DNA from: Janthinobacterium sp. LM6
GTDB lineage: Bacteria; Pseudomonadota; Gammaproteobacteria; Burkholderiales; Burkholderiaceae_D
DNA length: 64,000 bases
Direction: 5' to 3'
NCBI RefSeq assembly: GCF_002002885.1
Contig: NZ_CP019510.1
Span: forward strand, 5,270,001-5,334,000
Part shown: in pieces, positions 48,489 to 57,361 of the stretch
Position numbering within the stretch: the first letter of the stretch is position 1
Layout of the letters: each line of letters begins with the position of its first letter
Made by a program: the position numbers and the translations under genes
Notes under the pieces: generated by a model
Told to the model about the DNA's origin: nothing
The model's database searches: none
The model's input: only the letters and a program-made list of their open reading frames with translations

Positions 48489-49268
48489 ATGAAAATTGAA
48501 CCGGTCGCTGCCCCGAAGACGACGATCCAGGTGATCGAACGCATGGTCGCCCTGCTCGATGCCCTGGCCAAATATTCCGACCCGGTCAGCCTGAAGGAAT
48601 TATCCAAGGTTTCCGGCTTGCACCCCTCGACGGCGCACCGCATCCTCAACGACATGGTGCTGACGCGCTTCGTCGACCGCATCGAACCGGGCACGTACCG
48701 GCTGGGCATGCGCCTGCTGGAACTGGGCAATGTGGTGAAAAGCCGCCTCAGCGTGCGCGAAGCGGCGCTGGACTTCATGCGCCAGCTGCACAAGAAAACC
48801 CAGCAAACCATCAACCTGTCCGTGCGCCAGGGCGACGAGATCGTCTACATCGACCGCGCCTTTTCCGAGCGCTCGGGCATGCAGGTGGTGCGCGCCATCG
48901 GCGGCCGCGGTCCGCTGCACCTGACCTCGACGGGCAAGCTGTTCCTCTCCGTGGACGAGCCGAAAGCCATCCGCGCCTACGCCACGCGCACGGGCCTGGC
49001 CGGGCACAACAAGAATTCCATCACGGATCTGCAAAAACTCGAGCGCGAGCTGAGCCTGGTGCGCGAACGCGGCTATGCGCGCGACAATGAAGAGCTGGAG
49101 CTGGGCGTGCGCTGCATGGCCGCCGGCATCCGCGACGATACAGGCAAGCTGATCGCCGGCCTGTCGATCTCGGCCCCGGCCGACCGCCTGCAGGATGAGT
49201 GGCTGGTGGACCTGGTGGAAACGGCGAACCAGATTTCCGTGACCCTGGGATTCATTCCCCAAGACTGA
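48489..49268 (+). CDS. IclR-family transcriptional regulator
   Basis: 259-aa regulator with an N-terminal winged helix-turn-helix (about 10-75; LKELSKVSGLHPSTAHRILN) and a C-terminal GAF-like effector domain (SVRQGDEIVYIDRAF, GRGPLHLTSTGKLFL, the RGYARDNEELELGVRCMA signature). The ligand and target genes are unknown, as no catabolic operon is adjacent. No ribosome site is seen before the ATG. A palindromic element (D) begins two bases after its stop. Confidence 0.92.
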   Translation: MKIEPVAAPKTTIQVIERMVALLDALAKYSDPVSLKELSKVSGLHPSTAHRILNDMVLTRFVDRIEPGTYRLGMRLLELGNVVKSRLSVREAALDFMRQLHKKTQQTINLSVRQGDEIVYIDRAFSERSGMQVVRAIGGRGPLHLTSTGKLFLSVDEPKAIRAYATRTGLAGHNKNSITDLQKLERELSLVRERGYARDNEELELGVRCMAAGIRDDTGKLIAGLSISAPADRLQDEWLVDLVETANQISVTLGFIPQD

Positions 49269-49270
49269 GA

Positions 49271-49401
49271 ACGCCTGACCAAACCTACTACGCGGCGCGC
49301 TTTGCGGCCTGCGATGCTCACCGGCTCGGCGCCCCCGTACAGAGTACGGGGGCGCTTCTTAGCCACAAATCACTACCGCTCGCTACGGTTTTGTCAGGCG
49401 T
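49271..49401 (+). repeat. Stop-codon-adjacent palindromic element D
   Basis: A 131-base element starting two bases after the IclR stop, in sense orientation with that gene. Outer arms ACGCCTGACCAAACC (49271-49285) and GGTTTTGTCAGGCGT (49387-49401), one mismatch. Central hairpin GCGCCCCCGTAC (49329-49340) and GTACGGGGGCGC (49344-49355). It shares TTTGCGGCCTGCGATGCTC with element B and CCGCTCGCTACGGTTTTG with element C. It also lies before the convergent pbpG stop (49422). Confidence 0.8.
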
Positions 49402-49421
49402 CGTAACGATAACCCTCTGCA

Positions 49422-50495
49422 TTAACCGCCGGGCAAGCTCATGTTGGCAGGCTTGAGTGCTTCCAGCCACTTGCGCATGCGTCCCGCATCGGCCGTACGC
49501 GACTGTTTCCCCTTGGAATCGAGGAAGACCATGATCACGGCCCGTCCTTCGATGACGGCCTGCATCATCAGACACCGTCCCGCCTCATTGATGAAGCCCG
49601 TCTTTTGCAAGCCGATTTCCCAGCCCGGATTGGCCACCAGGTGATTCGTATTGCCAAACTGCATGGGCTGGCCGCTGGCTTCGACGATGGCTTTCGGGTC
49701 CGTCGAGTATTCGCGCAGCAGCGGATGGCGGAAAGCGGCCATGGCCAGCTTGCCCAGGTCGCGCGCGCTGGCCACGTTCATTTTCGACAAGCCGCTGGAA
49801 TCGACGTAATGCGTATCCATCATGCCCAGCTGGCGCGCCTTGCTGTTCATGGCGTCGACAAACGCCGGCAAACCGCCCGGATAATTGCGGCCCAGTGCCG
49901 AGGCGGCGCGGTTTTCCGAGCTCATCAGGGCGATGTGCAGCATATTGGCGCGCGTCAATTGCGAGCCCACTTTCAGGCGCGAGCTGCTGAACTTGGCGCG
50001 GTCGACGTCCTCGTCCGTGATCGTCAGCACTTCATCCATGTCCTGGCGCGCTTCGACCACCACCAGGCCCGTCATCATCTTGGTGATGGAGGCGATGGGC
50101 AAGGCAACATTGGAATTCTTTTCAAACAACACTTCCGCATTCGCCTGGTCCAGCACCAGCGCCACGCTGGACTTCAGGTCGAGCGGATCGCGTGTCAGGT
50201 TCAGGCCGGCCAGGTCGCCCATGGTGGGCATCGGGGCGGCCATGGGCACGGCCACGCTGCTGACTTTTTGATAGATGACCTTGCGTTTGCCGCGCACCAT
50301 GACGACCCGGCGCACGGTCTTTTCGCGCGGCGCGGCCGTCGCGCCCTTGCGCAGCACGACTTTGATTTTCTTGGTGTTGTGTTTCTTCGAGGCTGAGGAT
50401 TTGCCGTTCGCTTCCTTGGCGTGCACGGCCGCAGCCGGCGCCAGTGCAAACAGCAGGGAAGCCAGGATACCCAGCGCAAGTTTAAACTTAGCCAT
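49422..50495 (-). CDS. pbpG: D-alanyl-D-alanine endopeptidase (PBP7 type)
   Basis: 357-aa periplasmic peptidoglycan cross-link endopeptidase. A signal peptide ends VHAK (about residue 26), then a Lys/Arg-rich segment (about 27-75). Active-site motifs of serine penicillin-binding proteins are present: SITK (SxxK), SEN (SxN) and KTG in GLQKTGFINEAGRC. The basic N-terminal extension makes it somewhat longer than E. coli PbpG (about 310 aa). Confidence 0.92.
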   Translation of the reverse strand: MAKFKLALGILASLLFALAPAAAVHAKEANGKSSASKKHNTKKIKVVLRKGATAAPREKTVRRVVMVRGKRKVIYQKVSSVAVPMAAPMPTMGDLAGLNLTRDPLDLKSSVALVLDQANAEVLFEKNSNVALPIASITKMMTGLVVVEARQDMDEVLTITDEDVDRAKFSSSRLKVGSQLTRANMLHIALMSSENRAASALGRNYPGGLPAFVDAMNSKARQLGMMDTHYVDSSGLSKMNVASARDLGKLAMAAFRHPLLREYSTDPKAIVEASGQPMQFGNTNHLVANPGWEIGLQKTGFINEAGRCLMMQAVIEGRAVIMVFLDSKGKQSRTADAGRMRKWLEALKPANMSLPGG

Positions 50496-50672
50496 TCGAT
50501 AATTCCCCGTGAAGCTGTTGCCTTATTGCAGTGTAGCGAAATGCAGAGCAATCGCAAGCCTATTTAACAGTTAGGACAGTATTTATTGCAGCAATGAAAT
50601 ACAAAACGTTGGTGATCAGCAAACAAACTCATCCTTAGCCGGCTGTTTTTCTCCGCCCGTCACCAGTAATGT

Positions 50673-51392
50673 CTATTTGTCCATGAATTTAACAAAGCCG
50701 GCCAGCGGCTCGCGCTCCGTGTTCAGGCGGTTCTCGACCTTGTCCGGGTCGGCATAGCCGAGGGCCATGCCGCACACCACCATTTCGCCTGCCGGCACGC
50801 CCAGTTCGTCGCGGATGATGTCATGGTAATGGATGAAGGCCGCTTGCGGGCACGTGTCGAGTCCCCGCGCGCGCGCCGCCAGCATGATGTTTTGCAAAAA
50901 CATGCCGTAGTCGAGCCAGGAACCCTGTTCCAGTACCCGCTCGATGGTGAAGATCAGGCCCACGGGCGCATCGAAAAACTGGAAATTGCGCCCATGCTGG
51001 GCCGCCATGCCGGCCGTGTCGCCCCGCTCCAGGCCCAGCAGCTGGTACAGATCCAGGCCGATCTTGCGGCGGCGCTCGATGAACGGCGCCGTCCACTGGC
51101 GCGGGTAATAGGTATACGACGCCGTGCGCGCGGGCGCATCGGGCGCCTTCGGCGCGGCGTAGGCGGCCAGGATGCGCTGCGACAGGCGCAGACGGGCCTC
51201 GCCCGACAGCACATACACTTTCCACGGCTGCATGTTGGCGCCCGAAGGCGCGCGCGCCGCCACTTCCAGGATGCGCGCGATCTCGTCCTGCGCCACCGGC
51301 GTGGGCAAGAAGGCGCGGATCGAGCGGCGCGACAGGATGACGCTATCGACGGCTTGCTGCGCCGCCTGTGTTTCCAATGCTTGCTTGTTCAC
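50673..51392 (-). CDS. Nitroreductase-family flavoprotein
   Basis: 239-aa FMN-dependent oxidoreductase. SRRSIRAFLPTPV and AARAPSGANMQPWKVYV are the FMN-binding segments, and GLDTCPQAAF plus the ending MALGYADPDKVENRLNTER are typical. The start codon is GTG at 51392, with GGAG about 10 bases upstream. The physiological substrate is unknown. It is 25 bases downstream of the EamA transporter gene start side; both run on the minus strand with the transporter downstream in the numbering but upstream in transcription. Confidence 0.9.
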   Translation of the reverse strand: MNKQALETQAAQQAVDSVILSRRSIRAFLPTPVAQDEIARILEVAARAPSGANMQPWKVYVLSGEARLRLSQRILAAYAAPKAPDAPARTASYTYYPRQWTAPFIERRRKIGLDLYQLLGLERGDTAGMAAQHGRNFQFFDAPVGLIFTIERVLEQGSWLDYGMFLQNIMLAARARGLDTCPQAAFIHYHDIIRDELGVPAGEMVVCGMALGYADPDKVENRLNTEREPLAGFVKFMDK

Positions 51393-51417
51393 TGCCCTGC
51401 TCTCCCGCTATAGCTTA

Positions 51418-52335
51418 TTATTTCTTGACCACGAACACCACGCCGACCACGGCCACCAGCATGCCGGCGATGCCCAGCATATTAAAGGCTTCGCCAAACA
51501 TCAGCCAGGCCATCACGGCCGTCGTGGGCGGCGTCAGGTACAGCAAGCCCGTCACTTTCGTCGCATCGCTGCGTCGGATCAGCGCGAACAGCAGGAAGAT
51601 GGCGCCGATGGACAGCACGAGCACCGACCACAGCAAGGCACCGATGAAATTCGCCGTCCATTGAACATTGCTGAAATGCAAGTCCAATCCTTCGTAATAC
51701 AGGGCAAATGGCAAGACCACCACGATGGAGGCGGCAAACTGCACCACCGTGCCGGTGCGCAAGTCAAATTGCGGGCAGTGGCGTTTTTGGTACATGGTGC
51801 CGGCCGTCATCGACAGCAGCGCGAACACGCACAGCAGCACGCTTTCCACGGTCAGGCCAACGAGGTTGATCTTCGCATACACGACGAGGGCCACGCCCAG
51901 CAAGCCAAAGAACAGGCCCAGCCACTGGCGCGGGCGCACGGATTCGCCGATCAGGGGCGCGGCGCAGGCCGTCAGCACGGGCTGCATGCCCACGATCAGC
52001 GCAGAGAGGCCGGCCGGCATGCCCAGCTTGATGGCGCACCACACGCCGGCCAGGTAGCCGGCCTGCATCAGGATGCCGGCCACAGCGATCTGGCGGAATT
52101 GGCCCACGGGCCACGGCGCGCGCAACAGCAACACCAGCGGCAACAAAATGACCAGCACGCCCAGGAAGCGCAGCAGCAAAAAAGTCAGCGGCGGCGCGTA
52201 GGGCAAGCCGAACTTGGCCACAATAAAACCTGTGCTCCATAACAACACGAAGAAACCGGGCAAGGCCATCGGCGCCACCGTGGTCAGGAAAGAGGCTTTG
52301 CCGCTGGCGCCAGCCGCGGCGGGAAGATTGGACAT
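51418..52335 (-). CDS. EamA/DMT-family transporter
   Basis: 305-aa inner-membrane protein with about ten helices in two EamA repeats (PGFFVLLWSTGFIVAKFGLP at the start of the first; the second around IGALLWSVLVLSIGAIFLLF). Probably an exporter of amino acids or other metabolites. ATG 52335 (MSNLPAAAG) was chosen because it places a short polar tail before helix 1; the frame extends 39 codons upstream without protein-like features. Confidence 0.88.
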   Translation of the reverse strand: MSNLPAAAGASGKASFLTTVAPMALPGFFVLLWSTGFIVAKFGLPYAPPLTFLLLRFLGVLVILLPLVLLLRAPWPVGQFRQIAVAGILMQAGYLAGVWCAIKLGMPAGLSALIVGMQPVLTACAAPLIGESVRPRQWLGLFFGLLGVALVVYAKINLVGLTVESVLLCVFALLSMTAGTMYQKRHCPQFDLRTGTVVQFAASIVVVLPFALYYEGLDLHFSNVQWTANFIGALLWSVLVLSIGAIFLLFALIRRSDATKVTGLLYLTPPTTAVMAWLMFGEAFNMLGIAGMLVAVVGVVFVVKK

Positions 52336-52519
52336 GGTATCGACTCGGGAAACGGGATCGGCACCGGGGCGTTGCCCAGTGCGGGAGGCAAAGTCTAGCA
52401 TGCTGCGCCGCGATCGTCCCCGCAGGCACTGGAAACGATAGTTTAAGCACAAACCATTAACAGGTAGAAATCAAATATTTCTCTTTAGAAACAATGACTT
52501 TTGATGCAAATCTATTCAA

Positions 52520-52535
52520 TTGTTGCATCGCACAA
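52520..52535. promoter_or_regulatory. Operator-like site 1 at the phasin promoter
   Basis: TTGTTGCATCGCACAA (52520-52535), an imperfect dyad lying just upstream of the -35 box. It matches the site at 52576-52591 in 14 of 16 positions. In PHB-producing bacteria the repressor PhaR binds TTGC/GCAA-containing sites at phasin promoters, so PhaR is the likely ligand. Confidence 0.55.
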
Positions 52536-52542
52536 GAATCGC

Positions 52543-52570
52543 TTGACTTACGTTTTTTTCGCCGTAGAAT
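52543..52570 (+). promoter_or_regulatory. Phasin promoter
   Basis: TTGACT (52543-52548), 16 bases, TAGAAT (52565-52570). Transcription would start about 110 bases before the phasin ATG. Confidence 0.6.
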
Positions 52571-52575
52571 AGGGT

Positions 52576-52591
52576 TTGTTGCGTTGCACAA
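52576..52591. promoter_or_regulatory. Operator-like site 2 at the phasin promoter
   Basis: TTGTTGCGTTGCACAA (52576-52591), just after the -10 box and overlapping the expected transcription start. It is 56 bases from site 1, so the two sites bracket the promoter. Confidence 0.55.
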
Positions 52592-52685
52592 TTCTTGTTC
52601 AGCTTGAAAAATTTAGATTCACCTGCTTTCCCAAACGGTACACGCAGCATCAAATTAACCAGATTTCGATTTTTTGGAGATTTAT

Positions 52686-53252
52686 ATGTTTTCAATTCCT
52701 GAGCAATTTTCGTCCGCTACCAAAGCCAACCTGGAAGCCCAATTCGCCCTGTTCTCGTCGCTGACGGGCAAGGCCTTCGAAGGCATCGAAAAGATCGTCG
52801 AACTGAATCTGACCGCTGCCAAGGCAACGCTGGAAGAATCGACTGCCGCCGCCAAGCAATTGCTGTCGGCAAAAGACCCACAAGAATTCTTCTCGCTGAC
52901 CGCTGCCCAAGCCCAGCCTGGCGCCGAAAAAGCCATCGCTTACGGCCGTCACCTGGCTGCCATCACGTCGGGCACGCAAGCCGAATTCAGCAAAGCTGCT
53001 GAATCGCAAATCGCTGAAACCAACCGTAAAGTCCTGTCCCTGGTGGAAGAAGTCACCAAGAACGCGCCAGCCGGTTCGGAAAACGCCGTCGCCATCCTGA
53101 AAAGCGCCATCGGCAACGCCAATGCAGGCTACGAGCAATTCTCGAAAACCAGCAAGCAAGCCGTCGAAGCCATCGAAGCGAACCTGACGTCGGCCGTGAA
53201 CCAGTTCACGCAAGCGGCTGAAAAAATCGTGCCGCGCACGGCTGCCAAGTAA
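52686..53252 (+). CDS. phaP: Phasin (PHB granule surface protein)
   Basis: 188-aa amphipathic, helix-rich protein of the Phasin_2 family that coats polyhydroxybutyrate granules. The N-terminus [20 protein letters not shown] is typical, then [20 protein letters not shown] and a long heptad-like helix region to the end (QAAEKIVPR). There is no signal peptide. Codon use is biased like that of highly expressed genes. ATG 52686 follows TTTTGGAGATTTAT; an upstream ATG at 52674 is inside the ribosome-site region. Two terminators follow. Confidence 0.95.
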   Translation: MFSIPEQFSSATKANLEAQFALFSSLTGKAFEGIEKIVELNLTAAKATLEESTAAAKQLLSAKDPQEFFSLTAAQAQPGAEKAIAYGRHLAAITSGTQAEFSKAAESQIAETNRKVLSLVEEVTKNAPAGSENAVAILKSAIGNANAGYEQFSKTSKQAVEAIEANLTSAVNQFTQAAEKIVPRTAAK

Positions 53253-53258
53253 TTACCA

Positions 53259-53286
53259 AGCGGCCGCTGCGGCGGCCGCTGTTTTA
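53259..53286 (+). terminator. First phasin terminator
   Basis: Stem AGCGGCCGC (53259-53267) and GCGGCCGCT (53272-53280), TGCG loop, then GTTTTA. Confidence 0.75.
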
Positions 53287-53341
53287 CTTTAGTACCAGCT
53301 CCTCCAGGCATCCATCCCGCACTTCCCCGACGGATGCCATT

Positions 53342-53369
53342 ATGCCCCAGCCCAGCTGGGGCATTTTTT
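53342..53369 (+). terminator. Second phasin terminator
   Basis: Stem TGCCCCAG (53343-53350) and CTGGGGCA (53356-53363) followed by TTTTTT. It prevents read-through into the convergent liv genes. Confidence 0.85.
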
Positions 53370-53391
53370 ATGCGCGTTTACTTTCCCGCCA

Positions 53392-54111
53392 TTACTCCCC
53401 CAGATACGCCGCCTTCACGCGCGGGTCGTCGAGCATGGCGGCCGCGTTGCCGCCCATGGTGACCAGGCCGGAATCCATCACATAGCCGCGGTGCGCCGCC
53501 TGCAGGGCCAGGCGGGCATTCTGTTCGACCAGCAGAATCGTGATGCCTTCGGACGACACCTTGCGGATCACCTCGAAGATTTTCTCGACCATGATGGGCG
53601 ACAGGCCCATCGACGGCTCGTCGAGCAGCAACAGCTTCGGATGGCTCATCAGGGCGCGCGCCATGGCCAGCATCTGCTGCTCGCCGCCGGACAGGGTGCC
53701 GGCCATCTGCGCCGCCCGCTCCTTCAGGCGGGGAAACACGTCGAACCACTTGGCGATGTCATCCTCGACACCGGCCTTGTCCGTGCGCGTGTAAGCGCCC
53801 ATCATGAGGTTTTCACGGATCGACATGCGCGTAAACACGCCCCGCCCTTCCGGCACCATGGCCAGCTTCCTTTCCACCAGGTGAAACGACTTCGTGCCCT
53901 TCAGCGATTCGCCCAGGTAGCTGATCGTGCCCTCGATCTTGCAGGCCGGCAAAGTGCCCGTGATGGCTTTCAAGGTCGTCGTCTTGCCGGCGCCGTTCGC
54001 GCCGATCAGGGCGATCAACTCGCCTTCGTTGACTTCCAGGTCGATGCCTTTCACCGCCTTGATGCCGCCGTAGGCCACGTGCAGGCCCGCCACCTTCAAT
54101 ATATTGCTCAT
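53392..54111 (-). CDS. livF: Branched-chain amino acid ABC transporter ATP-binding protein LivF
   Basis: 239-aa ATPase. Walker A is GANGAGKTT, the signature LSGGEQQMLAMARAL, Walker B LLLLDEPSMGL. The ATG overlaps the livG stop (54108-54111). It is the last gene of the livHMGF set; no binding protein (livK) lies in the window. Confidence 0.94.
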   Translation of the reverse strand: MSNILKVAGLHVAYGGIKAVKGIDLEVNEGELIALIGANGAGKTTTLKAITGTLPACKIEGTISYLGESLKGTKSFHLVERKLAMVPEGRGVFTRMSIRENLMMGAYTRTDKAGVEDDIAKWFDVFPRLKERAAQMAGTLSGGEQQMLAMARALMSHPKLLLLDEPSMGLSPIMVEKIFEVIRKVSSEGITILLVEQNARLALQAAHRGYVMDSGLVTMGGNAAAMLDDPRVKAAYLGE

Positions 54112-54881
54112 GCGTGCGATCCCCCCAGGTAAGCCTCGATGACGGCCTGGTTTTGTTGTATTTCGGCCGGCAAGCCTTCCGCGATGCGCTTGCCATACTC
54201 GAGCACCGTGATGCGGTCGCACAGTCCCATCATCAGTTTCACGTCATGCTCGATCAACAGCACGGTCTTGCCTTCCGCCTTGATTTTTACCAGCAACTCG
54301 CGCAAAGCCAGCTTTTCCGTCGCGTTCATGCCGGCCGCCGGCTCGTCGAGCGCCAGCAGTTGCGGATCGGTGGCCAGCGCGCGGGCGATTTCCAGGCGCC
54401 GCTGGTCGCCGTACGACAAGAAGCGCGCCGTGCGGTTGGCGAACTGGGCGATGCCGACGAAATCGAGCAGCTCCATCGCCCGCTTGCGGATCGACGCCTC
54501 TTCCTCGCGCGCCGCCTTGTGGCGGAAGATGGCGCCGAACACGCCCTGGTGCGAGCGCACGTGGCGCCCCACCATGACGTTTTCCAGCGCCGTCATGTCG
54601 CCGAACAGGCGGATGTTCTGGAAGGTGCGCGCAATGCCCGCCTTGGCCACCTTGTGCGGCGCGGACGGCGAATACGGCTTGCCGGCCAGCTCGAAGGTGC
54701 CCGTGTCGGGCTGGTACAGGCCGGTGATCACGTTAAAGAAAGTGGTCTTGCCGGCGCCGTTCGGGCCGATCAAGCCGTAGATCTGGCCTTGCTTGATGGT
54801 AATGCCCACGTCGGTGAGCGCCTGCAAGCCGCCGAAACGTTTATTTACGCCGGCAATATTCAAGATGATCTGTTCGCTCAT
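54108..54881 (-). CDS. livG: Branched-chain amino acid ABC transporter ATP-binding protein LivG
   Basis: 257-aa ATPase with Walker A GPNGAGKTT, the LivG-type NVITGLYQPDTG and RTFQNIRLFGDMTALENVMVG segments, signature LSYGDQRRLEIARAL, and the C-terminal LLIEHDVKLMMGL. ATG 54881 is preceded by AAGGAGG nine bases upstream; the 20 codons upstream are not used. Confidence 0.94.
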   Translation of the reverse strand: MSEQIILNIAGVNKRFGGLQALTDVGITIKQGQIYGLIGPNGAGKTTFFNVITGLYQPDTGTFELAGKPYSPSAPHKVAKAGIARTFQNIRLFGDMTALENVMVGRHVRSHQGVFGAIFRHKAAREEEASIRKRAMELLDFVGIAQFANRTARFLSYGDQRRLEIARALATDPQLLALDEPAAGMNATEKLALRELLVKIKAEGKTVLLIEHDVKLMMGLCDRITVLEYGKRIAEGLPAEIQQNQAVIEAYLGGSHA

Positions 54882-54894
54882 GGTACTTGCCTCC

Positions 54895-56112
54895 TTAAGC
54901 GGACACGACGCCGGTTGATTTGTTGGGTTGATCCACATCATGGTCGGGCCGGTCTTCGTGCTTCGGCGATGGCCACAGGCCCGCTGGACGGTTGAGCATG
55001 ATCAACACCATGGCCAGGCCGTACAGCAGCTGGCGCAGCACTTCCGCCTCGATCACCACGTGGCCGAACAGCGCCTGCTGGGCCGGCTCCACCACGTGGC
55101 GCAGCACTTCGGGAATGGATGCCAGGATCACGCCGCCGAGAATGACGCCGGGGATATGGCCGATGCCGCCCAGCACCACCATGGCCAGCACGGCGATCGA
55201 TTCCGTCAAGGAAAACGATTCCGGCGAGACAAAGCCCTGGAACGAGGCAAACATGGCGCCGGCCACGCCGCCGAACGAGGCGCCCATGGAAAAGGCCAGC
55301 AATTTGACGTTGCGCGTGTTGATGCCCATGGCTTTCGCGGCGATCTCGTCTTCGCGGATGGCCACCCAGGCGCGGCCCAGGCGCGAATGCTGCAGCCGCT
55401 TGGTGACGAACACGACGGCGATGCACAGGAAGAGGAACAGGAAGTAATAAGCGTTGACGGACGGCATGGAAAAACCGGCCACCGTGACGGTGCTGTTGGT
55501 GCCCGCCTCGCCCGCCAGGTTGACGCCGAAGATGCGGATGGGGTCGATCAGATTGATACCTTGCGGGCCATTCGTGAAATTGATCGGGTCGTTCAAATTG
55601 TTCATGAAAATGCGGATGATCTCGCCAAAGCCCAGCGTCACGATGGCCAGGTAGTCGCCGCGCAACTTGAGCGTCGGCGCACCCAGCAGGGCGCCGAACA
55701 GGCCTGCCACGGCAGCGGCCAGCGGCACGATGAGCCAGATCGACAGGTGGATGCCGTTTTCGCGGATTTCCGGGCCCATCAGCTGCACCAGGGATGCACC
55801 CAGCACCGGATACTGGTTCACCACCGATTCGAGCAGGATGGCGAACTGGGGCGACGCCAGCAAGGCCGTCAGGTAGGCGCCCACGGCGTAGAAGGCGATG
55901 TAGCCGAGGTCGAGCAGGCCGGCGAAGCCGACGACAATGTTCAAGCCCAGGGCCAGCATGATGTACAACAAGGCCATGTCGATGATGCGCACCCACGAGT
56001 TGCCGAACTGTGCGGCAAAAAACGGGAACACCATCAGCAGCGCGGCCAGGCCCAGCATGCCGGCGTAGGCTTTGGTCGGATTTTTCTTAGCGTCAAAATC
56101 GAGTAGTGCCAT
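54895..56112 (-). CDS. livM: Branched-chain amino acid ABC transporter permease LivM
   Basis: 405-aa inner-membrane permease with about ten helices. The motif LLDLGYIAFYAVGAYL and the cytoplasmic loop with AMGINTRNVKLLAFSMGASF are typical. It has a charged C-terminal tail (KHEDRPDHDVDQPNKS). GGGAG lies before the ATG. 13 bases separate it from livG. Confidence 0.93.
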   Translation of the reverse strand: MALLDFDAKKNPTKAYAGMLGLAALLMVFPFFAAQFGNSWVRIIDMALLYIMLALGLNIVVGFAGLLDLGYIAFYAVGAYLTALLASPQFAILLESVVNQYPVLGASLVQLMGPEIRENGIHLSIWLIVPLAAAVAGLFGALLGAPTLKLRGDYLAIVTLGFGEIIRIFMNNLNDPINFTNGPQGINLIDPIRIFGVNLAGEAGTNSTVTVAGFSMPSVNAYYFLFLFLCIAVVFVTKRLQHSRLGRAWVAIREDEIAAKAMGINTRNVKLLAFSMGASFGGVAGAMFASFQGFVSPESFSLTESIAVLAMVVLGGIGHIPGVILGGVILASIPEVLRHVVEPAQQALFGHVVIEAEVLRQLLYGLAMVLIMLNRPAGLWPSPKHEDRPDHDVDQPNKSTGVVSA

Positions 56113-56134
56113 GATTCAGTCTCCCAGTTTCACA

Positions 56135-57064
56135 TCAGGCACGGTCGGCCACTCGTTCGCCCATGATGCCGGACGGGCGCAGGGTCAGCACGATGATCAG
56201 CACGACGAAGGCAAAGATATCCTGGTAGTGGCTGCCCAGAAAGCCGCCCGTGATGTCGCCGATATAGCCGGCGCCCAGGCTCTCGATAATGCCCAGCAAG
56301 ACACCGCCCAGCATGGCGCCGTAGATATTGCCGATGCCGCCCAGCACGGCCGCACAGAAGGCTTTCAAGCCGGGGATGGCGCCCATGGAGAACTGGATGG
56401 ACGCGTAATTGGCGCCCCACATCACGCCCGCCACGGCAGCCAGCGCGGCGCCGATGGCAAAGGTGGCGACGATGACCTTGTCGGAATCGACGCCCATGAG
56501 GCCCGCCACGCGGGGGTTTTCCGCCGTGGCGCGCATGGCGCGGCCCATTTTCGTTTTTTCCACCAGCAACACCAATCCGCCCATCGACAGCGCGGCCAGG
56601 GCCAGCAGCAGTACTTGCGTTTGCGAAATCACGGCGCCGCCTATGTTGATGGGATCGGTCGACAGCAATTGCGGGAAAGGCAAGGGATTGCGTGTCCAGA
56701 TCATCATGGCGAAGGTTTGCAGCAGGATGGAGACGCCGATGGCGGTAATCAGGGGGGCGAGGCGGGGGGCGTTGCGCAGGCGGCGGTAGGCGACCCGCTC
56801 GATGATGATGTTGACCAGAATACAGATGGGAATGGCGCCGAGGATGGCGGTGGCCAGTTTCAAATAGCCGGGCCAGTCCGGCACATAAATACCCAGCAGC
56901 TTGAGAATGCTCAAGCCCACCATGGCGCCGATCATGAGCACGTCGCCGTGGGCGAAGTTGATCAGATTCAAGACGCCATACACCATGGTGTATCCGAGGG
57001 CGACTAAGGCATACATGCTGCCCAACACCAAGCCGTTGATGATCTGCTGGATGAATGTATCCAT
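56135..57064 (-). CDS. livH: Branched-chain amino acid ABC transporter permease LivH
   Basis: 309-aa inner-membrane permease, first gene of the operon. MDTFIQQIINGLVLGSMYAL begins the protein as in relatives, and NLINFAHGDVLMIGAM and RATAENPRVAGLMGVDSDKV are conserved. ATG 57064 follows AGGGCAATC. The upstream frame (to 57187) is not credible. Confidence 0.93.
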   Translation of the reverse strand: MDTFIQQIINGLVLGSMYALVALGYTMVYGVLNLINFAHGDVLMIGAMVGLSILKLLGIYVPDWPGYLKLATAILGAIPICILVNIIIERVAYRRLRNAPRLAPLITAIGVSILLQTFAMMIWTRNPLPFPQLLSTDPINIGGAVISQTQVLLLALAALSMGGLVLLVEKTKMGRAMRATAENPRVAGLMGVDSDKVIVATFAIGAALAAVAGVMWGANYASIQFSMGAIPGLKAFCAAVLGGIGNIYGAMLGGVLLGIIESLGAGYIGDITGGFLGSHYQDIFAFVVLIIVLTLRPSGIMGERVADRA

Positions 57065-57361
57065 GATTGCCCTATCAAATATGCATTTTTCGGGAACAAC
57101 TTCCGCCAGAACATGGGTCGCTGATACAAAAACGGCACCGGAGGAAGAATTCCTGCAGTGCCATCCCTGGACCGTTCTCACCAGCATGGTGCACGCACTG
57201 AAAAAGGGCGTGACCTTGCTTAGTCATAACGACAACATATTCAAGCTTGAGGCAATCATAACGATCTTTTGCAAAAACTAAGCTTGGAATAAATCGATCA
57301 TTTCCGAATTAAATTCGGTTTTGAGGTAACTATTTCACCGATACTCAATCGCCCTGCAGAC
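57065..57361. other. Intergenic region between livH and ispH
   Basis: 297 bases, AT-rich from about 57215. It should hold the livH promoter and the end of the ispH transcript. An odd palindrome CCGAATT-a-AATTCGG (57303-57317) is the only clear structure and may be a protein-binding site; it is not a standard terminator. Confidence 0.5.

Noticed and set aside
57061..57281. Plus-strand open frame upstream of livH
   Set aside because: It has no ribosome site and overlaps the livH start region; nothing recognisable in the translation.
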